From Pseudomonadota bacterium (GTDB lineage: Bacteria; Pseudomonadota; Alphaproteobacteria; Rhizobiales; Xanthobacteraceae): DNA of 8,477 nucleotides. The stretch is from positions 1 to 8,477 of the forward strand of contig JAEYVN010000092.1 in the NCBI GenBank assembly GCA_023431725.1, given 5' to 3'. A model generated the notes under the pieces. That model saw only the letters and a list, made by a program, of their open reading frames with translations, made no database searches and was not told the DNA's origin. A program made the translations under genes and the position numbers. Shown here in pieces: positions 1 through 6,051 of the stretch (within the stretch, counting starts at the first letter, position 1; each line of letters begins with the position of its first letter).

Positions 1-440
1 GAAGAAGCTGATGCGCTTCACCGCGCAGCATCCGGGTGATTGGGCCGAACAACGCAGGCATCTGGGGTGCCGCTGAGCAAGCCCCATTAGGTCCTGAAGC
101 GCTTCAGTCGATAAGAACGCTCAAGCCGCCACTTCTAACCCCAAAATTCCATCCACCAAACAAGGGCGCAGAGAATTACGCGACCGATTGGCCGAAATCG
201 CACGGGCGATCGTCTCCGCGAGGGAGCCACCGCAGCAGGTCTTAAAAGGCCCGCGGAATAGGGCCGGAAATGCGAGCCCAACCAGAGAATTACAACCTGG
301 GGACAACGGCCGGGTGTCTGGCTGGCGCCGCAGTGCGTGTCGAACCGGTCTCCGACCCTATCTGCGCAGAACAGGGAAAAATACAGGGTAAAAATCGATA
401 AACTGCGGAAATCCGTGCTGCGAGCTTCAGGAGCCCCGAT
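1..440. other. Region without a convincing gene, left of the terminase remnant
   Basis: I see no gene here that I can defend. On the + strand an open frame enters at base 2 and stops at 74-76 (ending ...QRRHLGCR). It could be the tail of a gene outside the window, but I do not recognise it. A second + frame (about 98-391) and a long minus frame (482-135) are Arg/Pro/Ser-rich and match no family I know. Bases 330-400 (reading ...SPTLSAQNREKYRVK in one frame) look to me like a non-coding sequence that recurs in Bradyrhizobium-type genomes; this is recognition from memory and unverified. The stretch also holds a 14-bp palindrome and a 5-bp-stem hairpin (248-252 with 261-265). It is probably eroded prophage or intergenic DNA. 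Confidence 0.5.
94..107. repeat. 14-bp perfect palindrome
   Basis: CTGAAGCGCTTCAG reads identically on both strands, and the symmetry breaks at the next base on each side (C93, T108). It lies in DNA with no convincing gene, upstream of the terminase remnant. It could be a dimeric-repressor operator, a recombinase or methylase site, or chance. No second copy was noticed in the window. Confidence 0.6.
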
Positions 441-1064
441 TTGACGGCCCTTCAACGGAGTTGGCTTAAGTTCTACACTCACAATGACAAGCCGAACCGC
501 TTTGACATCGTGCTACAATCTTGGGATACGGCGAATAAGGACACCGAGCTCTCGGATTACAGTGTCTGCACGACGTGGGGGCTAACGAGCCGCAAGGTCT
601 ATTTGCTTGACCTGTATCGGCCGAAATTGGAGCTTCCGCACCTTAAGAGAGCTGTCGAACGTTTGGCACGTGACTACAAAGCGCGGGTTGTGCTGATCGA
701 GGACAAGGCGTCCGGAATCCAGTTGATCCAGGAGTTGCGTTCCGAGCAGTTCTCGATCGTACAGCCAGCTCCGACCCTTTCGGGTGACAAAATCATGCGG
801 CTGCGCTCTCAGACTGCAAAGATTGAGGGAGGATTTTTGGTGTTGCCTAAAGAAGCGAGCTGGCTCGACGTCTATCTGCACGAACTGCTTTCGTTTCCAA
901 ATAGCAAACATGCCGATCAGGTCGATTCAACCGTATATGCGCTGGCCTGGATCACCGAAAATCTCAGATGGATCGGCTGGACCGAGGAGTCGCTCAAGGG
1001 CTTGGAACGCCTTACTAATTCACTCTTTTGGCACAGCCAATTTTGGGCCCTCGCACGCCGATGA
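441..1064 (+). pseudogene. Phage terminase large subunit, C-terminal nuclease domain only (prophage remnant)
   Basis: This 207-residue frame matches the C-terminal half of phage terminase large subunits (TIGR01630/Terminase_6C-like), the motor-nuclease that cuts concatemeric DNA during head packaging. The RNase H-like nuclease signature is clear: QSWDTA with Asp29, LIEDKASG with Glu87, the SGDKIMR segment near 114-120, and HADQVDS with Asp159 and Asp162. Family members usually run about 450-500 residues. The N-terminal ATPase half with Walker A and B is absent, and an in-frame stop lies at 399-401, so this is a 5'-truncated gene. The TTG at 441 has AGGAG seven bases upstream (429-433), so a fragment could still be translated, though this may be fortuitous. 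The tail after ALAW (residues 171-207) does not look like the family and may be frameshifted. No portal, small terminase or capsid gene is adjacent. A domain without its motor is unlikely to package DNA. Confidence 0.82.
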
Positions 1065-1182
1065 AAACCTACGCGCCTGGCGCTCAAAATGCGTCATTGG
1101 CCTGCGTCCCAGCGCGTGTTCCCTCCCTCATGAGCCCGCGACCACCAACGAAACAAGACGCGGCACAGAACTTAGGTGAACT
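1065..1182. other. Convergent intergenic spacer between the terminase remnant and the ubiD-like gene
   Basis: The terminase remnant (+) and the ubiD-like gene (-) converge here. I see only a tight inverted repeat GCGCC-T-GGCGC (1073-1083) and no hairpin plus T-tract on either strand. A recognisable terminator for the operon is therefore missing; termination may be Rho-dependent. The boundary also separates phage-derived from metabolic DNA. Confidence 0.4.
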
Positions 1183-2595
1183 CTAGAGATAGTCTTCGAG
1201 TCGCACTTTGCCCCAGTTGATCGGCCACGCTCGTTCGTAATCGGCCAGATCGTAACGTTTCTTAGCGGTGGCATCGATTCCCATCTTACCGACAATACGC
1301 CACGGATGAAGGTCTTGCATCGGCTTGGCGGAAGGATCGTAAAGCGATCCACGCGTGTTCGAGACCACGAAGACGTCGCGCGCCGGATCGGCCCGCGTCG
1401 CAATGGCGTGATAGACCTCGGCAGGATTGTCGATATCCGTGTCGGGGCTTATGGCAACAACCAACTTGGTGTTCAGCCATGGCGATCCCATTGCGAGCAT
1501 CAGCGCATCATTGACAAATCCCTCGCGCGGATAATCGAACTGAAGAATGCAGGAGAGTGCTGCCCCCCAGGTCGGAAAGCGGACGTCGTGCACCGTCAGA
1601 CCCATTTCAGTCAGACGATTGTAAAGCACCGCCTCGTGACACAGCCGCGGCAAGGTCTGATGGTCGGTGTCCGGGCAGGTCTGGTGATTACGGTAGATAG
1701 GCCGATCCGCCCGCATGGTGATCGCCATCACCTCAAGCTCCGGAATATTTTCGTGGTGAGGTAGGTGATACATGGTTGGAGCGGTGACCTCACCCACCGG
1801 GAAGCGATCCTTCAGATTGACGCGCGCCTCCACGACGATCTCGGCCTGGGCGGGCACCGATAGGTCAATGGTCTCACAAGAGACCATGTCGATGTCGCGG
1901 TCCATGATGGTGCCAACCATTTCCATCTCGCCCCACATATCCATGTGCAATCCGGAAAAATTACCCATGATCTCGTAGGCTGGCGGCAACCCGAACACGA
2001 TGGCAATGGGCATATAGTCCATTCCCATTTCACGGTACTTGTTGATGATAATGTGCGTATGCGGCGTGGCGAAACTGATAAGGCCGCGCCGAGGTCCCAC
2101 CGCTTGGGTTCCTGCGTGCGATGAGTTGTAAAACCCGGTTTCCGGATCGCGAACGATATTCATCGCCGTGACGTAGGGTGAACGATCCTTTTCCTTGTGA
2201 CGAGGTATCGGTAAAGTCAGCCAATCGGCGTCTGCGCCGATCCGGATCACCTCTTTGACCGGACCGGTTTTCACATGCCGGAACGGGCGCGGAGGTTTGC
2301 GCAAGCGATAGGCCAGCGTGCGCAGATAGTTTTCAGGCGTTGTACCCAAGGCACGCGCCTGCAGTGCCCGCGACTTCACGAGGATATCGCAGAGACGAAA
2401 TCCCGGCTTCTCGACAATGTTCTCAAACAAGATCGGCCGGTCGCTTTGGGCAGAAAGCGCTCCGATATTTTCCATGTTCACAGGCCTGGTGATCCTGTGA
2501 ACAATGTCTGCGTTCGTATCGAAATAGCCACGCAAGCTGTCGTCGAGCGGCCGCGACGGGGTCGGCGGCGGACAATGCGAAACCGAGTATCTCAT
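1183..2595 (-). CDS. UbiD-family decarboxylase, divergent active site
   Basis: The 470-residue product has the usual UbiD length and fold landmarks. UbiD enzymes use prenylated FMN and a divalent metal to (de)carboxylate aromatic or alpha,beta-unsaturated acids in the cytoplasm. Visible landmarks are an N-terminal SLRGYFD start, NIGALSAQ (43-50), the NIVRDPETG strand (146-154), Asn157 and His179/His181 at the expected metal ligands, Glu223/Glu225 in the E..lAG-type segment, VPAQAEIVVE (247-256) and GEVT (268-271). By my hand alignment, the Arg of the usual N-x4-R motif is Gly162. In the usual EGPFGE motif the first Glu is replaced (Arg264, or Asp263 with a shift), while Glu269 keeps the second. 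The start is the ATG at 2593-2595, with a weak AGG seven bases upstream; Leu21 (TTG) is a possible later start. It lies 113 bp behind livF and is probably the last operon gene. Family is certain; substrate and activity are unknown. Confidence 0.9.
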   Translation of the reverse strand: MRYSVSHCPPPTPSRPLDDSLRGYFDTNADIVHRITRPVNMENIGALSAQSDRPILFENIVEKPGFRLCDILVKSRALQARALGTTPENYLRTLAYRLRKPPRPFRHVKTGPVKEVIRIGADADWLTLPIPRHKEKDRSPYVTAMNIVRDPETGFYNSSHAGTQAVGPRRGLISFATPHTHIIINKYREMGMDYMPIAIVFGLPPAYEIMGNFSGLHMDMWGEMEMVGTIMDRDIDMVSCETIDLSVPAQAEIVVEARVNLKDRFPVGEVTAPTMYHLPHHENIPELEVMAITMRADRPIYRNHQTCPDTDHQTLPRLCHEAVLYNRLTEMGLTVHDVRFPTWGAALSCILQFDYPREGFVNDALMLAMGSPWLNTKLVVAISPDTDIDNPAEVYHAIATRADPARDVFVVSNTRGSLYDPSAKPMQDLHPWRIVGKMGIDATAKKRYDLADYERAWPINWGKVRLEDYL

Positions 2596-2708
2596 AACGA
2601 CACCTGCGACGAGTAATGGATAATCCCGACGACCACGGCATCATCCCGCCCTATGCCGAAATCTCACAAAGCGTCTGGCGTAGCTGTTCAAACACGACCT
2701 GACTGCGC
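2596..2708 (-). other. 113-bp spacer between livF and the ubiD-like gene, with a small inverted repeat
   Basis: This is the widest gap in the distal half of the operon. CGGCAT (2636-2641) pairs with ATGCCG (2653-2658) across an 11-base loop. There is no T-tract, so it is not a classical terminator; it could be a processing or mRNA-stability hairpin. I see no clear promoter. A 22-codon frame crossing the livF end (2719-2651) has no ribosome site and I do not call it. Confidence 0.35.
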
Positions 2709-3377
2709 TCACGCCACACGGGCCGCCGCAGTAACGTGTCCGCGCTCGATCGTTAGAGTTTCGTCGACAATGCTGTCGAGCAGTTGCGGGCTCGATTCCG
2801 TAATCAGCAATGCGAGATCGCGGCGCTCCTCGCGCACGCGCGCCAAGGTCCGAGCGTAATTGAGCGCCAAGGCAGGCGCCAATCCCTGAAACGGCTCGTC
2901 CAGCAATATGCCACGCTTTGCGATCATCAGCGCGCGCCCTAGCGCCACCATCTTGCCCTGCCCCCCCGACAACGCACCGCTTCGCCTGCTTCGGAATTCG
3001 GCGAGTTCAGGAAGCAGCCTATAGATTCCCTCCAGCCTGGAGCGCTGCTCCGATTGGGGAAGGTTCAAAGCCAGCGCCGGCAGAAGGAGATTGTCTTCGA
3101 CCGAGAATTGCCCGATCAATCTACGGTCCTCGGGCGCATAGCCAATGCCGATAGAGGCGCGTTCATAAACCGGGACCGCCGCCAAATCGCGACCGTCCAG
3201 CTTGAGATGACCGCGATCAAGCGGAAGCAATCCCATGATGGTGCGCAAAGTTGTTGTCTTGCCGGCGCCGTTGCGGCCAAGCAGTACGGTTGTCCGGCCA
3301 GCCGTCAGAGTGAAACTGACATCCCGCAGGATCGGAGTGCCATCGATGCTGACATGAATCTGCTCGAGACTTAGCAT
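2709..3377 (-). CDS. livF: LivF-type ABC transporter ATPase of branched-chain-amino-acid-type importer
   Basis: This is one of the two cytoplasmic ATPase subunits powering the importer; it pairs with the LivG-type protein on the inner face of the membrane. At 222 residues it is slightly shorter than typical LivF (about 235). It shows Walker A GRNGAGKTT (34-42), a Q-loop-region segment APEDRRL (81-87), the ABC signature LSGGQ (136-140) and Walker B GILLDEP (156-162) with catalytic Glu161. The usual H-loop His is replaced by ITESS (192-196), consistent with LivF proteins, which commonly have VEQN there. The C-terminus is short, stopping soon after ERGHV. Two starts are possible. I prefer the ATG at 3375-3377, which overlaps the livG stop as TGATG and has GGAG seven bases upstream. 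The GTG at 3378-3380 would give GTGA overlap but only four bases of spacing. The substrate is not readable from an ATPase; the neighbouring UbiD points to a carboxylated compound. Confidence 0.92.
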   Translation of the reverse strand: MLSLEQIHVSIDGTPILRDVSFTLTAGRTTVLLGRNGAGKTTTLRTIMGLLPLDRGHLKLDGRDLAAVPVYERASIGIGYAPEDRRLIGQFSVEDNLLLPALALNLPQSEQRSRLEGIYRLLPELAEFRSRRSGALSGGQGKMVALGRALMIAKRGILLDEPFQGLAPALALNYARTLARVREERRDLALLITESSPQLLDSIVDETLTIERGHVTAAARVA

Positions 3378-4123
3378 CACGCTACTCCGACCACATTCTC
3401 CCGCACATAGGGATCGTTCAGGACGCTATCAGGTTTGCCTTCGGCTACAACGCGCCCCGCATTCCAGACCAGAACACGGTCCGCATAACGACGTACGATC
3501 TCCATGTCGTGTTCAACAAACAGAGCAGCAACCTTCTCGGCCCGGAGAGCGCGCACAATCGTCTCCATAAGGTTGAACTTCTCGCTGGCGCTGACACCAC
3601 TGGTGGGCTCGTCCAGCAAAATCAAATGCGGCTTCAGAGCCATCGCCAGCACAATGTCCGCGAGCTTGCGCATACCTTCCGAGAGTTCGACCGAGCGTTG
3701 TTCTGCAGCGCGCTCCAGTTCGACAAGCCGCAACAAAGACCGCGCCTCCTCGCGATACCGGGGATGATCAAGCGGCGTCATGGGATGCCAGAATCCGCGT
3801 CGCGCCGCGACAGCCATCATGACATTCTCGAGCAGGCTGTGATCGCTGAACAATTGCGGCAACTGAAATGCGCGTGCGATGCCCATCTTCGTGATCGCAC
3901 GCGGCGAAAGACCAGTGATGTTGCGGTCCTTCAAGTACACGCTTCCAGCGGACGGACGGACGTAGCCAGTACACAGATTGATGAAGGTGGTTTTGCCAGC
4001 CCCGTTGGGACCGATGATGGCGACGAATTCGTGCGGCGCGATCTGCAAATCGACGCCGTTTGCGGCGGTGACGCCATCGAACGCGACTTTCAGGTTTTCG
4101 GTGCGGAGCAGTGGCGTCGTCAT
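3377..4123 (-). CDS. livG: LivG-type ABC transporter ATPase of branched-chain-amino-acid-type importer
   Basis: This is the second ATPase subunit of the importer, 248 residues, a normal LivG length. It has Walker A GPNGAGKTT (38-46), Q-loop Gln87 in ARAFQLPQ, Walker B LILLDEP (167-173) with catalytic Glu172, and H-loop His205 in FVEHDM. The LivG hallmark GIARAFQ is present. The ABC signature is altered: LSEGM (147-151) where LivG proteins usually have LSYGQ or LSGGQ. I chose the ATG at 4121-4123, which overlaps the livM stop as ATGA. The frame stays open upstream to 4357, but that part overlaps livM and encodes a Cys/Arg-rich shadow. The 1-base overlap with livF implies translational coupling. 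The changed signature probably marks a subfamily and not damage, because every other motif is intact. Confidence 0.94.
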   Translation of the reverse strand: MTTPLLRTENLKVAFDGVTAANGVDLQIAPHEFVAIIGPNGAGKTTFINLCTGYVRPSAGSVYLKDRNITGLSPRAITKMGIARAFQLPQLFSDHSLLENVMMAVAARRGFWHPMTPLDHPRYREEARSLLRLVELERAAEQRSVELSEGMRKLADIVLAMALKPHLILLDEPTSGVSASEKFNLMETIVRALRAEKVAALFVEHDMEIVRRYADRVLVWNAGRVVAEGKPDSVLNDPYVRENVVGVA

Positions 4124-5058
4124 TTTGCAGACTCTTTGCGGGCAGCAAACCGATCGAACACTCCGTACAGCCCTTGGGGCAGGAAGAAGATCACCAGCAG
4201 CAAAGCAACACCGACAATCAGATTCCAGGCACCCGCAGCATAGCCTGCGGCGAGCGTGTGAATGAGTTCCAGGAAAATCGAACCCATGAACGGCCCTAGC
4301 ACACCGCCGATGCCTCCAAGTACCGCCACAAGCACAAGATGCCCGGACGCTGTCCAATATGTCATTTCAGGTACGACGTGCCCGATCGCCATGGCGCCGA
4401 TGGCGCCACCAAGTCCCGCCAGCGCCGCCGACACGACATAGGCCGAGAGCAACACCCGGCGGACCGATACGCCGAGATATTCGAGCCGAACCTCGTTGGT
4501 ATGGATCGCGGACAGCGCCTGGCCCATCGGGCTCTCAAGATAGCGCGCGATCACCAAACACACTGCACCGACCATCACAAGCACGGCGTAAAACAGAACG
4601 TAGCCGAACGTGTTCCGGTCCAGCCCCATGCCAAATACCGTCGGCGCGGTGACACGCATGCCATCGGTCCCGCCCGTCAGCGCGTAGAATTTCGCTAGCA
4701 CGGCAAAAAGGATCATCGAAACCGCGAGGTTCAGCATCGCAAAGAAGATCGAGCGATAGCGCACGAGGAAGGCCCCGATCAGTGCACCACCAGCAGCCGC
4801 TACGATAATGGCCGAGATGATGAGGACACTGAAATCGGTGATGCCGGCACGGGTCGATAGATAGGCCACCGTGTAGGCGCCAAGCGCGTAATACGTAGCA
4901 TGGCCGAGAGAGATCATGCCAGCACGCAGCAGGAGCGCCACGCCGAGCGCTCCAAGGCCGTGCGCCAGCGCCAGCGTGAGCACGAACTGGAGCCATGGCA
5001 CCGCGATAGGCAGCACGGCGACAAATGCAAGAAACGCAATAATCAAGACTACGCGCAT
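4120..5058 (-). CDS. livM: LivM-type ABC transporter permease
   Basis: This 312-residue, strongly hydrophobic inner-membrane protein forms half of the translocation channel. LivM hallmarks are GMISLGHATYYALGAY (47-62), GGTDGM (129-134) and the cytoplasmic coupling segment around GQALSAIHTNEVRLEYLGV (179-197), followed by an AALAGLGGA helix (211-219). Later come a conserved AVLGGIGGVLGP stretch (245-256) and a typical FFLPQGLYG near the end (291-299). I count roughly nine or ten hydrophobic segments by eye. The ATG at 5056-5058 has AGGA eight bases upstream and follows the livH stop by three bases. The end overlaps livG by four bases. These packed junctions show co-transcription with livH, livG and livF. 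The basic, polar C-terminal tail (RFAARKESAK) is ordinary for the family. Confidence 0.95.
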   Translation of the reverse strand: MRVVLIIAFLAFVAVLPIAVPWLQFVLTLALAHGLGALGVALLLRAGMISLGHATYYALGAYTVAYLSTRAGITDFSVLIISAIIVAAAGGALIGAFLVRYRSIFFAMLNLAVSMILFAVLAKFYALTGGTDGMRVTAPTVFGMGLDRNTFGYVLFYAVLVMVGAVCLVIARYLESPMGQALSAIHTNEVRLEYLGVSVRRVLLSAYVVSAALAGLGGAIGAMAIGHVVPEMTYWTASGHLVLVAVLGGIGGVLGPFMGSIFLELIHTLAAGYAAGAWNLIVGVALLLVIFFLPQGLYGVFDRFAARKESAK

Positions 5059-5061
5059 GGC

Positions 5062-5961
5062 TCAGATCCTGCGCGCCTGGGCTTTGCCGAACAAACCATA
5101 AGGCCGCACGAGCAAAACCAGCAACATGACGATGTAAGGCACGACGACATCCATCTCAGGAGCGAAGTAGATCGCGAGCGCGCGGGCGACACCGACAATC
5201 ACAGCCGCAACGGCAGCGCCCTCGATCTGTCCAAGACCGCCGATGGCCGCAACTGCGAAGGCAAGCACCATGGTCTCCGCTCCAAGCCCAGGCGCGACGC
5301 CGGTCGTCGGGGAAGCGAGCGCGCCTCCCAGGGCGGCGAGAAACACGCCGAGCGTGAAGGCCATCATGAATACCCGATTGGTCCGTATCCCAAGCGTCTG
5401 CGACACTTCGCGATCCGTCACCACTGCGACCATGAGCTTGCCAAGGCGAGTGTTAGCAATCAAAAGCTTGAGGGCAATGAGGACAACGATTGCCAGCCCG
5501 ATCAGCAGCAATTGATAGTTCAGATACACAACACCACCGATGGTGGAGTTGCCGAGCAATTGCATCGGCGTGTCCTGATAGAAAGTCTGAACGCCAAACA
5601 CGAGCCGTTGCAGATCCTCAAGAATGAGAAAAATCCCAAACGTCACCAGGATTTGGACTGCTTCCGGCTTGCCATAGGTCCAACGCAGAAACGTACTTTC
5701 AATCAGCGGACCAAACAGCGCGGCAACTGCGGCGGCGCTTAGCAGGAGAGCAAGAAACGTAAAGCTGGGAGGCAATCCAACGGAGAGCAGCCACAGGCTG
5801 ATGCTGACTGCCACGTAAGCGCCAATCGCATAGAAACTGCCATGCGCAACATTCAGAATATGAAGGACGCTGAACACCAATGTAAGACCAACCGCCACGA
5901 AGAAGATAACCGCGGCGTTGGCCAAACCATCAATCAACAAAGGAACAAACGCCTGCAGCAT
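5062..5961 (-). CDS. livH: LivH-type ABC transporter permease
   Basis: This is the second integral-membrane channel subunit, 299 residues. The N-terminus has the classic LivH pattern: GLTLVFSVLHILNVAHGSF (25-43), then YAIGAYV (44-50). The cytoplasmic coupling segment is around TRLGKLMVAVVTDREVSQTLGI (171-192), followed by the LAALGGALASP helix (208-218). AAIGGLGQIEGA (238-249) and RPYGLFG near the C-terminus (286-292) are also typical. I chose the ATG at 5959-5961 because LivH proteins start just before the first hydrophobic helix. Its ribosome site is weak (GAAG about five bases upstream). The frame is open to an ATG at 6043-6045, but that would place 28 charged, non-family residues inside the terminator-like hairpin. 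The distance from the binding-protein stop is 90 bp, whereas the next gene follows after three bases. Confidence 0.93.
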   Translation of the reverse strand: MLQAFVPLLIDGLANAAVIFFVAVGLTLVFSVLHILNVAHGSFYAIGAYVAVSISLWLLSVGLPPSFTFLALLLSAAAVAALFGPLIESTFLRWTYGKPEAVQILVTFGIFLILEDLQRLVFGVQTFYQDTPMQLLGNSTIGGVVYLNYQLLLIGLAIVVLIALKLLIANTRLGKLMVAVVTDREVSQTLGIRTNRVFMMAFTLGVFLAALGGALASPTTGVAPGLGAETMVLAFAVAAIGGLGQIEGAAVAAVIVGVARALAIYFAPEMDVVVPYIVMLLVLLVRPYGLFGKAQARRI

Positions 5962-5994
5962 AAGACTTCGTGTTCTTTCGATTGGCACATGAAT

Positions 5995-6038
5995 AAAAAA
6001 GAGCCCCCGGCGCGGACAAATATTCATCCGCGCCGAGG
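5995..6038 (-). terminator. Intrinsic terminator or attenuator between the binding-protein and permease genes
   Basis: CGGCGCGGA (6008-6016) pairs perfectly with TCCGCGCCG (6027-6035), a GC-rich 9-bp stem with a 10-base AT-rich loop. One mismatch and two more GC pairs extend the base (6005-6006 with 6037-6038). Read on the minus strand, the hairpin is followed by GCTC and then six T (6000-5995), the layout of a rho-independent terminator. It begins 14 bases past the binding-protein stop and ends before livH. Since livH onward has no obvious own promoter, partial read-through is likely. This would leave more binding protein than membrane components. Confidence 0.75.
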
Positions 6039-6051
6039 ACTTCATACTCGC

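Noticed and set aside
188..391. 67-codon plus-strand open frame (open from about 98)
   Set aside because: The first part (RELRDRLAEIARAIVSARE) looks mildly helical, but the rest becomes Arg/Gly/Pro-rich repeat-like sequence. There is no ribosome site worth noting and no family.
135..482. 115-codon minus-strand open frame at the left end
   Set aside because: Its composition is Arg/Pro/Phe-rich with no family resemblance, and it runs antisense into the terminase remnant.
2651..2719. 22-codon minus-strand frame crossing the livF stop (VWRERSQVVFEQLRQTLCEI...)
   Set aside because: It looks protein-like, but has only a GTG start, no Shine-Dalgarno, and a very short length. I considered a frameshifted livF tail, but the sequence does not match a LivF C-terminus.
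3509..4243. 244-codon plus-strand open frame
   Set aside because: It is antisense to livG, whose motifs are intact in the opposite frame.
3378..4357. Longer livG reading starting at 4357
   Set aside because: The extra 78 residues overlap livM almost wholly, are Cys/Arg-rich and unlike any ABC ATPase. The ATGA junction at 4123-4120 is the natural start.
4900..5742. 280-codon plus-strand open frame
   Set aside because: It lies antisense across livM and livH, is rich in His, Arg, Gln and Asp, and matches no family. It is a shadow of the GC-rich permease genes.
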